NCBI GenBank assembly: GCA_029260765.1
Contig: JAJDCP010000084.1
Location: 98,827 to 162,826, forward strand
From: Planctomycetota bacterium
GTDB lineage: Bacteria; Planctomycetota; J058; JAJDCP01
Direction: 5' to 3'
DNA: 64,000 bases
Part shown: piece by piece, positions 15,997 to 25,597 of the stretch
Layout: each line of letters opens with the position of its first letter
How positions within the stretch are numbered: the stretch's first letter is position 1
Program-made: the position numbers and the translations under genes
The notes under the pieces: generated by a model
Databases searched by the model: none
What the model was told of the DNA's origin: nothing
The model's input: the letters and a program-made list of their open reading frames with translations, nothing else

Positions 15997-17943
15997 TCAA
16001 CGCACGTTGTTGTACTTGTCCCGCAACTCGATGAGCTTGGCGAAGATCGGGTTGTAGTCGATATAGGGGTTGCCGCCGTCGAAGTCGTCGCGGTCCATGC
16101 GGGTGCCGGCGACGGGAGTCTTCATGCGTGACAGGTAGGCGACCATGTACAACTCGCCATCGTCCGACGGACCCATGAAGAACTGGAAGGAGGGAAACCG
16201 GTTCTCCGGGTGCTTCTTATCGATGCTGCCATCGGTCTTGTAGCGCAGCTCGAGGCGCTGGCGCCGGCCCCAGTAGTTGACCGGCACGATCTCCCCGGCC
16301 GTGATCTTGCAGGTCGGGTCCCCGATCGCGTCGAAGTTGTCGATGTTGAAGTGGTACTCGACCACGGCAGCGATGTCCCGCTCGTTCTCGCCGGCCTCGC
16401 GCTCGGCATAGTGCATGCGCATGTACATCAGGCCGTTGTTCCAGATCGCGGCCGGTCCATCGTCGCTCGAGTTCGAACGGATGTCGCCGAGCAGAGGATG
16501 CCCCTTGCTCCCCATCAGCTCACTCGTCGCCTCGAGAAAGCTGAGCCCCACCTCGAACCAACGCTTCTGCAACGTGGCGTTGAAGCCCGCCGCCCCACCG
16601 TGGGCCTTGATGATGCGCGCGGCCTCTTCACGGGCGTTCTTGCTGTCGAACTGCTCGTAGTCGCCTTTTTCGTGGTGGTACTTCTCAAAGAGCACCGACT
16701 CGAGCGTCTCCGCCGGCTTGGGATCGGAAGGCTTGAACAGCAGGAGCAGGTTGAGCGGTGTGCCCGGACGGTTGACCCCTTTCTTGCTGCCGTCCCGCCA
16801 GCGGATCTTGAGGTCGGCAGGCACGCTGGGAAGCACCCAGCCGTCTCCGGCGATGTCGCAGAAGTTGCCCGCAAATTCGGTCTGCAGAAACTCGAGCTCG
16901 CTCTGAGAGAACTGCACGCCGTTGTGCTTCAAGCCCCCCTTGGGCGGCTCCTTGAAGAAGATCGAGGCCGGCGCCGCGTTGTGGCAGTGTCCCGCCCAAT
17001 CCGCATCCGAAGGCCGGTAGTGCCCGAGACCTTCCTGCTCGTACTTGGTCTCCTCATCGGCCAGGCGCACCACCTCGTCGTGCCCTTCCTCACCGCCATC
17101 CCAGATGGCGTCCTCACCGCCGATCTCCCACCAGCACACCTCATCCTCATCGAGCCCGAAGGCGCGGGCGTACTTCCGGAGCACCGTGTTCTGGCCGTTC
17201 CAGGGCTCCTTCTGGTTGACCGGCCAATAATAGAAGTGGTAGGGGAAAAAGGGCGTCTTGTCCTTGTCGCGTGGAACCGCCTCTTCGTAGTAGCGGACGC
17301 TCAGCTCGGTCGACTTCGAGGTCTTGATCGTGAACCAGCCATGCTCCCCGGGTTTGAGCCAGGCCTGCAGCCCGCCTTCAGCCTTGATCAGTTTTCGGCG
17401 TCCGCTGGTCAGCGCCCGCTCGTCGCGCTCGCTGTGGCCTTTGTAGGCTGTCACCAGGTCGGGGTGGAACAGCGCCAGCCCGGCGTCCGCAGTCGTGCTG
17501 CTGACCGTCAGCCTGCCCCCTCGCTTCGAGGGGATGTAGACGCGCCCCACGGCACCGTGCTCGAGGCGCTGTGTGTACGCCTCACCGAGCTTGATGCGCT
17601 GTACCGGACACCGCAGCACCACGTTGAGCACGCCCTTCTGCGGCGTGCCCGTGTCCACCTTCTGGCAGTCGTCTTCCTCGAGCTCGCTCGCGAGCCAGCT
17701 CTTCTCGAGGCGCTCTGCACCATAGCTGTGATAGAAGTTGTAGCTGGTCTTCGGAAGAAGCCAGCCGGCGATCCCGCGGCTGTTGGTCTTCCAGCGGTTC
17801 TGCACATCGACAACGTCGTCTCCAGGCACATCGGCGTAGACATAGACCCCCGCGGCCGGGCCCTTGCCGAGCTTCTTGCCGGAGGGATCCCGGTAGTCGA
17901 AGCTGAAGGCCACTTTGTAGACATCGAGGGGCAACTCGGGCAT
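15997..17943 (-). CDS. Transglutaminase-elicitor-like (Pep-13/GP42-type) protein
   Basis: A 648-residue protein without a signal peptide. The first 110 residues look like a beta-rich domain (VYKVAFSFDYRDPSG). The central part has the pattern of oomycete-type transglutaminase elicitors: FYYWPVNQKEPWNGQNTVLR, KYARAFGL, then DWAGHCHNAAPASIFF with candidate nucleophile Cys320, then LKHNGVQFS. Such enzymes crosslink Gln and Lys side chains. The C-terminal 250 residues are unrecognised. A 247-residue partner gene lies 27 nt upstream. Lack of a signal peptide plus a toxin-like domain suggests export by another route. The family call rests on motif pattern only. Confidence 0.6.
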   Translation of the reverse strand: MPELPLDVYKVAFSFDYRDPSGKKLGKGPAAGVYVYADVPGDDVVDVQNRWKTNSRGIAGWLLPKTSYNFYHSYGAERLEKSWLASELEEDDCQKVDTGTPQKGVLNVVLRCPVQRIKLGEAYTQRLEHGAVGRVYIPSKRGGRLTVSSTTADAGLALFHPDLVTAYKGHSERDERALTSGRRKLIKAEGGLQAWLKPGEHGWFTIKTSKSTELSVRYYEEAVPRDKDKTPFFPYHFYYWPVNQKEPWNGQNTVLRKYARAFGLDEDEVCWWEIGGEDAIWDGGEEGHDEVVRLADEETKYEQEGLGHYRPSDADWAGHCHNAAPASIFFKEPPKGGLKHNGVQFSQSELEFLQTEFAGNFCDIAGDGWVLPSVPADLKIRWRDGSKKGVNRPGTPLNLLLLFKPSDPKPAETLESVLFEKYHHEKGDYEQFDSKNAREEAARIIKAHGGAAGFNATLQKRWFEVGLSFLEATSELMGSKGHPLLGDIRSNSSDDGPAAIWNNGLMYMRMHYAEREAGENERDIAAVVEYHFNIDNFDAIGDPTCKITAGEIVPVNYWGRRQRLELRYKTDGSIDKKHPENRFPSFQFFMGPSDDGELYMVAYLSRMKTPVAGTRMDRDDFDGGNPYIDYNPIFAKLIELRDKYNNVR

Positions 17944-17970
17944 GACCGCACCTGCTTGCTGAGAGCCGCG

Positions 17971-18714
17971 CTAGCGCAGCTGAATGGAGGCGACCAGCTG
18001 GATCTCCTCGGTGGCATCGTCGTTGTCGTAGACCCGCTCGCATACAAGCTCGCGGTACCATGGCTGCCCGGGCAGCCAGTGGATGCGGGTGCGTAGCCGC
18101 GGTCCCCCCGGATGGAGGCAGCTCCAGACCCAGCGTAGCCCGCCATCGGCCGCTTCAACTCGATAGCGATGCAGCAGCCCGGCTCGCTCATGCTCTTCGG
18201 GCTCGCCGGGTGCGGCAGCTGCGCTCAAGAGAGGAAAGTCAAAGCAGAAGCCCAACTCTCGCGAGGGCTCGAAACAGGGCAGCTCGGAGTCGGGCTCGAG
18301 CAGCAGAGCACCGAGACGTCCCTGCGGCTGCGGCTCCTCTTCGGAAGAGGCGGGTGCTGGGGGAAACCAGCCATGGACGGAATGAAGCCGTACCGCCAGA
18401 GCTCCCTCTTCCGCGTCCTTGTGCCGCAGCAATTTCATGCGGTAGGCGAGGCCTTCGAAGGGGTTGGCCTCGGGGCCGATGCAGACCAGGTTGAGCTCAA
18501 TCGGGCCTGCATCGTCGGCCTGCTCGGGGGCTTCGACCACATCGACCCGCCAGGTACAGGAGACCAGCTCGATCTTGCTGTCCGCGAAGTCTCTGCGCGC
18601 CTTGGGGTGGTTGTGGGTCGGCAGCATGAAAGCGCCGTGGAAGCGGTGACTCAACCGGGCTTCGAGCTCGAAGCTGCTGTCTTTCTGCCACAGTGGCAGC
18701 GCGAATCCAGCCAT
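17971..18714 (-). CDS. Uncharacterised partner of the transglutaminase-like gene
   Basis: A 247-residue soluble protein with no recognised family. It is predicted mainly beta (KIELVSCTWRVDVVE, LGFCFDFPLLS, WYRELVCERVYDN) and begins MAGFALPLWQKDSSFELEAR. ATG 18714 has GGGAGAG just upstream, and the stop is 27 nt before the transglutaminase-like start, so both should share one transcript. By position it could be a chaperone, adaptor or immunity protein for its neighbour; sequence alone cannot tell which. Confidence 0.6.
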   Translation of the reverse strand: MAGFALPLWQKDSSFELEARLSHRFHGAFMLPTHNHPKARRDFADSKIELVSCTWRVDVVEAPEQADDAGPIELNLVCIGPEANPFEGLAYRMKLLRHKDAEEGALAVRLHSVHGWFPPAPASSEEEPQPQGRLGALLLEPDSELPCFEPSRELGFCFDFPLLSAAAAPGEPEEHERAGLLHRYRVEAADGGLRWVWSCLHPGGPRLRTRIHWLPGQPWYRELVCERVYDNDDATEEIQLVASIQLR

Positions 18715-18958
18715 TCGAGGCTCTCCCGGTGCATAGCGCGCAGAGTTCTAGTTCCAACTAGCTTAGCCTACCTGATGGCAGCCGTCAGTGGATTTCTCGT
18801 GGCGGGGGAGCTGCTGCCTATCTCGGCGAGCGTGGTTGACCGCTGCAAAGGCGTGGCACAGGTGCAGGTGGCCGCTGAGGTCTTTCCAGCAGGACAAGCA
18901 GCCTGCAGGCGGCCTGCCCGTACTGCGGCGTCGGCCGTGGAACCCTGTGGCAGCCAGC

Positions 18959-19237
18959 GTGGCGCGGGTGACCGACCCAGAGCCATCACCTGGCCCTACG
19001 CAACCGCGGGGCACCATCCATTCCCTCGATCGGGAGAAGGGCTGCGGTCGCATCCTCGGCCCGGATGGCGGTGAGCTCTATTTTCACCAGAGCTACCTCG
19101 CCGGGTCCGGCAGCTTCGACGATCTCCAGGTGGGACAGCAGGTTCTGTACGTGCAGGTGCTCGACGAGGAGCAGGAGGCCGAAGCCCGTGCGGTCCACGC
19201 ATGCCCCGACGGATCCGGCCTGCCCGGCCGGCGGTAA
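18959..19237 (+). CDS. Cold-shock-domain-like protein
   Basis: The segment GTIHSLDREKGCGRILGPDG followed by ELYFHQSYLAG, FDDLQVGQQVLYVQV and EEQEAEARAV follows the cold-shock domain: a first strand ending in a glycine-rich turn, an F-x-H RNP2-like motif (YFHQS), and a last strand with A-x-x-V. The RNP1 motif is degenerate (GCGRI rather than GFGFI). About 92 residues if GTG 18959 is the start; GTG 18968 is possible too. Probably binds single-stranded nucleic acid. It sits 77 nt before the giant kinase. Confidence 0.6.
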   Translation: MARVTDPEPSPGPTQPRGTIHSLDREKGCGRILGPDGGELYFHQSYLAGSGSFDDLQVGQQVLYVQVLDEEQEAEARAVHACPDGSGLPGRR

Positions 19238-19314
19238 CGGGCGCTCCGAGCCCCTGTGGCCGGTTCCGTTACACTACGGGAAACCTCAAGCGCTCGAGGC
19301 TGGAGAGGCATCGC

Positions 19315-22300
19315 ATGGACGCGGCAGCCCTACGCAGGTTCTGGCTCAAAAAACTCGGCAAAGACGACCCCTCCGGCGGTGCCGACACCCTCGAGCGCAG
19401 CGTGCGCCCGGATCCCACTCCCCACAATCCCTCGAGCAGCAGCACCAGCAGCCTGCCCCCGCCACCGCGCTGCGAGCCCCTGAGGCTGATCGGCAGCGGA
19501 GGCATGGGCGATGTCTTCAGCGCCCGCCAGCTCGAGCTCGAACGGGAGGTCGCGCTCAAGAAGCTGAAGCCCGACCGCCGGACCTCGCCCGCCGCGCGCG
19601 CCAGCTTCCTGGCAGAGGCCGTGGTGACCGGCCGGCTGGAGCACCCCAACGTCGTGCCGGTCTATGCGCTGGGGACCAACGCCGACGACGACGTCTGCCT
19701 GGCGATGAAGCTGGTCGAGGGCGACAACTGGAAGCGCTTGATCCGCCAGCTGCGGTACGGCGAGCGCGCATTCCACCTCGAGATCCTGCTGCAGGTGTGC
19801 AACGCGGTGGCCTATGCGCACAGCCGCAAGATCATCCACAACGACCTCAAGCCCGAGAATGTGATGGTCGGCCCGTTTGGAGAGGTGATGGTGCTCGATT
19901 GGGGCCTGGCGGTCTCGTTCGACGACGCCCAGGATCCGGGCTCCCGCGTGCGCCATAAGAGCGCGATCCAAAGCCCGCTCGGCACCCCGGCCTACATGGC
20001 GCCCGAGCTGGCCCGTGGACAGGGCGACAAGCTTGGGCCCTGGACCGACATCTACCTACTCGGGGCGATCCTCTACGAGATTTTGACAGACTCACCACCC
20101 CACCGTGCCAAGACGCTCAGCGAGGCCGTCAGGCACGCGCTGGCCGGCGATCTCACCCCGATCGGCGCCGAGCTCCCGCAAGAGCTCGCGATGATCTGCA
20201 CGAAGGCTATGGCTCGCGACCCGTCCGACCGCCACAACAGCGTGCAGCAACTGCAGGACGAGCTGCGGGCCTATCTGCGCCATCGCGAGAGCCTGACGAT
20301 CGCGGCGGCTGCAGAGGCAAGGCTGGCTGCCTGCCGCAGCCGGCAAGCCACAGATGCGACGGACCCGGGCCTGCGCAGTGAGCTTTACAGCGACTTCGCT
20401 GAATCCGTCGCGGGCTTCGTCCAGTCCCGCCTGCTCTGGGATGCGAATCCTCAGGCCCTTGAGGGGGAGCTGGAGGCGCGCTTGGCTTTCGCCGACAACG
20501 CCTGCCAGCGGGGAGACCTGGGATTGGCGCGAGCCCAGCTCGCCCGGCTGCACAGCGGGCTCGCCAGCCAGGACGGCGACGCCCGGCTGCGCGTCGCCGC
20601 CATGGAAGGGCGCGTGGCCACGAGCGAGGCTGAGCGCAGCCGGGAACACCGGCAGCGGCGTCAGCTGCGGCGCGGCCTGGGATGGGCTCTGGGCTTGCTG
20701 GTCGCTGGGCTGGTTGCGGGTCTTCTCATGCTGCTGCACAGCAATACCGAGATGGAGATCCGCAGTCTACAGATCGAGGCGGAGAGAGAACGGGCGACGG
20801 TCGAACGGCGCTTCGCCGACCAGCGTGGCGATGTTGCGGCGCAGGCCCTGAACCGCCTGTCCGGCGAGGTGCAGCAGCGGCTGATGGAAGATCTGGGCTA
20901 CGAACGCGCCCAGTGGGTCTCGCGAGAGATCCTGCAGGTGGCGCTGGAAGGTTGGGACTCGTTGCGGCGCCTCGACCAACGCAGCGGACGCGTCACCCGT
21001 GAGTCGGCTGTCGCGATGATGCGCATGGCCGACTTGAGAATGGCCGTCGACGGCACCGTCGAGCAGGCCATCGAGCTCTACCGCTCGGCGCTGAGCCGGC
21101 TCGAACAGCTGCTTGCCGCGCAACCCGAGGCGCTCGAGCTGGTCAGCCTCGCCATCCAGCTGCGCATGCGGCTGGCCAGCGCTCTCGATCTACACGGACA
21201 GCAGCGGGCAGCGCTGGAATTGAGCGAGCAGGTGCTGGCCGATCTGCGCCACTACGGAGCGCGGCTGTCCGACTTCGAGCTGCAGCTGAGCCGCGTGCTG
21301 CGCAGGATCGGGGTGGTCCATGCCCAGGAAGCTCGCCTGAGCGAGGCCGAGCCGGTCCTGGAAGAGGCCCTGGCGCTGGCCCGCCGTGCCTTCGCGCAGG
21401 ATCCTGCTGCCTACGACCGCGGCAAGACGCTGACGCTGGCTCTGGAGGCGCGGGCCAACCTGTACGCCCGTCAAGACCGCAGCGACGAGGCGCGGGCGCT
21501 GCTTGAGCAAGCCCTCGAAGTCAGCCGCCAGCAGCTGCAGCTCGACCCGGAAAAGCCCGTATTCGTGGCGAACTTCGCCCAGGGTTGCTTCGAGCTGGCG
21601 AAGCTCATCCACCACGCCGGCCAGGGCGAACTAGCCATCGTCTGGATCGAGCGGGGCCTCGAGCTTCTGCAGCGGCAGCGGGAGCTCGACCCGACCAACG
21701 CCAGCCTGCAGCGGGAGCTGAGCCGACGGATCGCCTGGAAGGGTCAGCTCTTGATGGAGCAACTCGACTATGAAGGAGCGCTGCGGATCTTTGCGCAGGA
21801 CCTCGAGCTCTTGCGCCAGCTGCAGCGCCATGACCCACACAGCCCCGAGGCGGCGCTGAAGTTGGGCGAGTCCCTGGCCCGCGTTGGCAGCGCGTCTGCC
21901 GAGCTAGCGCGTTGGCCGGCCGCCCGCGAAGCCTGGCAGGAGAGCCAGGTCTGGCTCGAGCTCTGCCTGCAGCTCGAGCCCGGCACCTGGGCGGCACGGC
22001 TCGCGTCGACACGGAACCTCGATTCTCTGGGGATGGTCGCCGAACAGCTCGGGGAGCTGGAGGCCGCAGAGAGTCTGTGGCTACAGGCGATCGAGCAGGC
22101 CGCCCTGCTGTGCGCCGACTACCCCGAGGCCGACGAGGGGCAGATCCAACAGAGTGTCAGCCTGCGCCGCCTGGCGGGGCTGCGCCGCAGCCAGGGGCAG
22201 CACCAGGAAGCCGCCACGCTCTATGAGGCTTGCCTGGAGCCGCTGCGGGCGCGCCGTGAGCTGCCACAGGTCGGAAAAGTGCTGGTGATCGCTCTGCACC

Positions 22301-23271
22301 GTTACGGCGAGCTGCTCTGGGAGCAGGAGGCCTACGAGCAGGCCATCGTGGTCTACCGCGAGCTGTTCGAGCTCGCCCGCGCACGGGCAGACCGCTTCTC
22401 CCTCGGCTTCCGTGAGCGGGCAGATCTGTGCAACGCGGGCGTCAAGCTCGTCGAGGTGCTGGCCAGGCTCGGGCAGTTCGACGGCAACCGGGTGCTGTTC
22501 GAAGAGGTGGTCAGTTTGGCGCGCTCCGTGCTCGCGGAGGCGCCGCCCCATCCGCAATGGCCCCTGTCGCTCCACTTCGCGTTGCGGTCCCTGGCGGGCG
22601 CCCAGCAGGCGGCCGGCGAGCTGGAGCTGGCCGAGACCCAGCTGATCGAGGCGCTGCAGCTCGGCGAAACGGTCGAAGGCTACCGGTTGCGGCAGTTTCC
22701 CCCGGGAAGCCTGTTGTGCAGCCTGCGCAGCGAGCTTGCACAGCTCTGCCAGCTGCAGGGCGACTTCCCGGCTGCCCGCATCCACTTCGAAGCAGCGCTG
22801 GCGACCGGCCTGCAAGACGGTCAGACCCTGTTCGACTGGGCCCGCCTGGAGGCGCTCGACAGCCAGGCAGAGTTGGCTGCTGAGCTGCTGAAGGCCGCGC
22901 TTCTGGATGCCAGTGGTCCGGCGCCGCTGTACAAGCAGCTGTGGCTGTGCGCCCTGGGCGGAAATCCGGGCGCGCTCGATGCGACGCAGGCGAAGATGCC
23001 CGTCGAAGAGGCGCTGGTCGAACTGCTCCAAGGAGAAGCGTCGCTCGAGGCGCTGCTCGCCCGGGGTGCGGAGTGGCAACCCGATGCCTTGCCCGTCTGG
23101 GAGCACCTGCTCTACGGCTTCGCGGGCCTGCGCGCGGACTTCGCCGGCCAGAGCGCGCCGGCCCGTGCCGCCTACCAGGCCTGCCTTGCCACCGGCGAGG
23201 ACCTGCTTGGCCTGGCTGACTGGGTTCGGGCGCGGCTCGCCAGGCTGCCCTCTGCAGAGCCGGACGAGTGA
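19315..23271 (+). CDS. Membrane Ser/Thr protein kinase with large TPR sensor domain
   Basis: A 1318-residue protein. The kinase domain (about 60-345) has the glycine loop GSGGMGDVFSARQ, VALKKL, a catalytic loop written HNDLKPEN (His175, Asp177; Asn replaces the usual Arg), DWG in place of DFG (Asp195), and GTPAYMAPE. A helix at about 457-476 (ALGLLVAGLVAGLLMLL) crosses the membrane. The remaining 840 residues are TPR-like helical repeats, presumably outside the membrane. DWG kinases with TPR tails are common in Planctomycetota. ATG 19315 follows GGAGAGG by 6 nt. The HND loop marks it as a non-RD kinase. No phosphatase gene is adjacent. Confidence 0.9.
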   Translation: MDAAALRRFWLKKLGKDDPSGGADTLERSVRPDPTPHNPSSSSTSSLPPPPRCEPLRLIGSGGMGDVFSARQLELEREVALKKLKPDRRTSPAARASFLAEAVVTGRLEHPNVVPVYALGTNADDDVCLAMKLVEGDNWKRLIRQLRYGERAFHLEILLQVCNAVAYAHSRKIIHNDLKPENVMVGPFGEVMVLDWGLAVSFDDAQDPGSRVRHKSAIQSPLGTPAYMAPELARGQGDKLGPWTDIYLLGAILYEILTDSPPHRAKTLSEAVRHALAGDLTPIGAELPQELAMICTKAMARDPSDRHNSVQQLQDELRAYLRHRESLTIAAAAEARLAACRSRQATDATDPGLRSELYSDFAESVAGFVQSRLLWDANPQALEGELEARLAFADNACQRGDLGLARAQLARLHSGLASQDGDARLRVAAMEGRVATSEAERSREHRQRRQLRRGLGWALGLLVAGLVAGLLMLLHSNTEMEIRSLQIEAERERATVERRFADQRGDVAAQALNRLSGEVQQRLMEDLGYERAQWVSREILQVALEGWDSLRRLDQRSGRVTRESAVAMMRMADLRMAVDGTVEQAIELYRSALSRLEQLLAAQPEALELVSLAIQLRMRLASALDLHGQQRAALELSEQVLADLRHYGARLSDFELQLSRVLRRIGVVHAQEARLSEAEPVLEEALALARRAFAQDPAAYDRGKTLTLALEARANLYARQDRSDEARALLEQALEVSRQQLQLDPEKPVFVANFAQGCFELAKLIHHAGQGELAIVWIERGLELLQRQRELDPTNASLQRELSRRIAWKGQLLMEQLDYEGALRIFAQDLELLRQLQRHDPHSPEAALKLGESLARVGSASAELARWPAAREAWQESQVWLELCLQLEPGTWAARLASTRNLDSLGMVAEQLGELEAAESLWLQAIEQAALLCADYPEADEGQIQQSVSLRRLAGLRRSQGQHQEAATLYEACLEPLRARRELPQVGKVLVIALHRYGELLWEQEAYEQAIVVYRELFELARARADRFSLGFRERADLCNAGVKLVEVLARLGQFDGNRVLFEEVVSLARSVLAEAPPHPQWPLSLHFALRSLAGAQQAAGELELAETQLIEALQLGETVEGYRLRQFPPGSLLCSLRSELAQLCQLQGDFPAARIHFEAALATGLQDGQTLFDWARLEALDSQAELAAELLKAALLDASGPAPLYKQLWLCALGGNPGALDATQAKMPVEEALVELLQGEASLEALLARGAEWQPDALPVWEHLLYGFAGLRADFAGQSAPARAAYQACLATGEDLLGLADWVRARLARLPSAEPDE

Positions 23272-23402
23272 GGTCAGCCGTGACCGCGCGCACCAGAATC
23301 CGCAGCAGGCTCTCAGGGCGGTGGCCGGCTGCCGGTCGCCGCATCGAGGCGCTGCAGCAACACGGTGCGGAACTGCTCCGAGTTCGCGCCGCCACGCCGC
23401 GT

Positions 23403-23630
23403 TCAGTGGATCTCGAGCTCGCACAGGAGCTGCTGGGCCGGTAGACCCAGCGCCTGAGCGCCGGGGTCGTCGATCGGCGTCCGGTAGATGTCGGCCAGCT
23501 AGCCGAACAGCTTGGTGTCCTTCTCGATCAGGTGGGTCTGCCCGCTGGCGACAGGGAAACTGCCGAGGTCGAACGCTCCGGTCAGGCGCGTGGCTAGCCA
23601 GTGTCTCGACGCCTGGACCGGCTGGTGTCT
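23403..23630 (-). pseudogene. Decayed coding stretch with internal stop
   Basis: On the minus strand one frame reads TGAFDLGSFPVASGQ... TKLFG, TAG (23501-23499), then LADIYRTPIDDPG... LCELEIH, TGA (23405-23403). Composition and GC-rich third positions look coding on both sides of the TAG. I do not recognise the product. The rest of 23272-23402 shows only broken frames. Confidence 0.3.
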
Positions 23631-23635
23631 CTGGC

Positions 23636-24088
23636 TCACTCCGGCAGATGCCCGCCGTCTTCGGGAAAGCCGAAGTGGACTGGATCGAGGCCCCTTTTGT
23701 AGTCGTAGAAAATCCCCTGCTTGCCGGTCGCGATCTCGTCTCTGGCTCCGAAGCAGTAGGGGCGACGGTGGTGTTCCTCGACCGACAGGCGGTAGTCGAG
23801 GCGCTGACAGTGGACGAACATCTCTGCGCTGTCGGACCCCAGGATGATGATCGAGGGTTTCTGTTCTGTCAGCGGGTAGAGCCCTGAGTCCACCGCCAGG
23901 CGGAGCAGCTCGATGCTCTCGGCCGGCTCGGATTTCCACCCGGTCGGGCAGGGTGACACGATGCGCACGAAACGGAAGCCCTGCATGTCGAGGGAGGTCT
24001 CGAGCTTCCGCAAAGCATCTTTGGGATGGGCGAGGCTGAGTGTCGCGACGTAGGGGATGCGCGGCTTTCTTCGCCAAGCATCTGCAAG
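23636..24088 (-). pseudogene. PorB-like (2-oxoacid:ferredoxin oxidoreductase beta) C-terminal fragment
   Basis: The frame opens after TAG 24091-24089 and reads RIPYVATLSLAHPKDALRKL, then FRFVRIVSPCPTGWKSEPAE, then LLRLAVDSGLYPL, the conserved end of the thiamine-pyrophosphate subunit of pyruvate-type ferredoxin oxidoreductases. The N-terminal two thirds with the TPP site are missing. After YPLTE the sequence no longer fits PorB: it continues IIILGSDSAEMFVHCQRLDY to GFPEDGGHLPE, an unrelated tail of 70 or so residues. This looks like a fragment joined to other DNA. If expressed it could not be catalytic. Confidence 0.65.
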
Positions 24089-24203
24089 CTAGGGCTGAGC
24101 GTTGGAGACGCTCTTCGAGGACACCGTGAACGACGACCACTTTGTCGAGTTGTTTCGGTCCGAGTGATCAGAGCCGGGAAGCACGCTTCGTTGCATCCGC
24201 CGG

Positions 24204-25451
24204 TCAGGGCCGGAGTTTGTCGTAGGTCGCTCGCGCCAAAAGGAATGCGTCGCGGCCTTTGCGCATCATCGTCGCGCTCTGGTCGCGCACTTTCTGGTCA
24301 TTCTTGAAGTCCAGCATCTGGGCTCCGTCCCGGTAGTCTTTGATCCCCTGCCGCATCTTCTTGACTTCGACGAGCAATTTTGCCTTGGTCTGCTTGGACT
24401 TGAGGTCATCGCTGAGCGAATTCGCATATTCTTCGCAGGCCTTGACTTGGATCAACAACTTGTCGGCGGTCTTATTCGCGTAGCGGATCACCATCGGGAT
24501 CTCGCGCAGGAACTGCACCGAGTTTGTGGGATTCTGATGCTTGTCGAGCCCGGTGCTGCTGACCGGGATCATCGCCTTGCCCGCCATCTTGGCGACTTCG
24601 TCGGAGGTCGGCTCCCAAGCGCCGCGGAACTGTGCCGTATGGTAACCGACCAGCGCGAATTCGCTGTCTTTCGGATCCTGTTTCCGGCTTTGCAGGTTCT
24701 GCTTATACTTCTGTTTCAGTTGCGCGGCTTTCTGCTTGATCTGTTGCTCGCTCGGCCACTTCAGGCGTCCGGTCCGCTTGTCACGGGGTTGCCCCTCAAG
24801 CCATTTCACGAGCTCGAGCTGGTATTCCGGGTCGCGCGGCATCTTGTAGGGGTCGGATTTGTACTCATCATAGAGCTGGCGTAGGGCTTTCAGGTGCTCC
24901 TTCGTCTCGCCCATGATGAAGCCAGGCAGCTGCTTGACGACTTTCTCATTGGGGCCCGACCAGAGATTGTATCCGTCCTCGGCCTTGGTCTGTTTCTGCT
25001 TTGCCAGGGGCTTGGGAAGCTGGCCCTTGTCGAAGCGCCCATAGTCTTCGAGCGCCTTGTCGTCGTACAACACGGGTGTATTCTTGAGCACGCGCTGTTT
25101 GAAGGCGTCCCGCTGTACGTCGGCGATCAGACGCCACACGTTCTGGTGCAGGAACACCAGCGCTTCGTGCACGCCCTTCTGGAATTCCTGCGCGTACGTG
25201 GTGTTGAGCAGCTGAGCCAGTGGCTGCTTGGGCTGGGCAGGCAGCGTCAGCTCTGCCAGCGCCCGAATGCCGACGGAGCTGCCGCCCTCGTCGCACATCA
25301 GGCGGAGAGTGGAGCTCTGCCGCGCGATCGTGATGCTGCTCCCCGAGACTTTGGCCCCCCAACCCTCCACCAGCACCTTGGCCTTCAAGAGCACAAAATC
25401 GTCCTTCGTGTGTTTCTTCCGCTGCCTCTTGAAGTGGAAGGTCTGAGGCAT
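24204..25451 (-). CDS. Uncharacterised lysine-rich protein
   Basis: A 415-residue basic, highly charged protein (RQRKKHTKDDFVLLKAKVLV at the start, many KQKQ and QKAAQLKQKYKQ stretches), without signal peptide or membrane helix. Residues 30-80 look beta-rich; the rest is mainly helical with possible short coiled coil around 225-250. I do not recognise any family. Its Lys and low Ala content differ from its neighbours, like the 837-residue protein at 35.1 kb, and may mark transferred DNA. ATG 25451 has GAGGAA upstream. It is divergent from the Clp-N membrane gene, sharing a 146-bp control region. Confidence 0.6.
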   Translation of the reverse strand: MPQTFHFKRQRKKHTKDDFVLLKAKVLVEGWGAKVSGSSITIARQSSTLRLMCDEGGSSVGIRALAELTLPAQPKQPLAQLLNTTYAQEFQKGVHEALVFLHQNVWRLIADVQRDAFKQRVLKNTPVLYDDKALEDYGRFDKGQLPKPLAKQKQTKAEDGYNLWSGPNEKVVKQLPGFIMGETKEHLKALRQLYDEYKSDPYKMPRDPEYQLELVKWLEGQPRDKRTGRLKWPSEQQIKQKAAQLKQKYKQNLQSRKQDPKDSEFALVGYHTAQFRGAWEPTSDEVAKMAGKAMIPVSSTGLDKHQNPTNSVQFLREIPMVIRYANKTADKLLIQVKACEEYANSLSDDLKSKQTKAKLLVEVKKMRQGIKDYRDGAQMLDFKNDQKVRDQSATMMRKGRDAFLLARATYDKLRP

Positions 25452-25597
25452 GACGGTTCCTCGTGCAAACTGGGGAAAAGACGATTTTCACTAATTGTAG
25501 TGTGTGGCGGCCTGCCGGGAAGCGATCATCTGAAAACCGGCTGGACGCATCGCTGACAATGCCCGTGGGCTTGACCGTCGCAACTGGAGAGCTCGTC

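Noticed and set aside
18903..18935. ACPYCGVGRG motif resembling molybdo-enzyme N-termini
   Set aside because: Stops lie close on both sides and the frame conflicts with the cold-shock-like gene; most likely chance.
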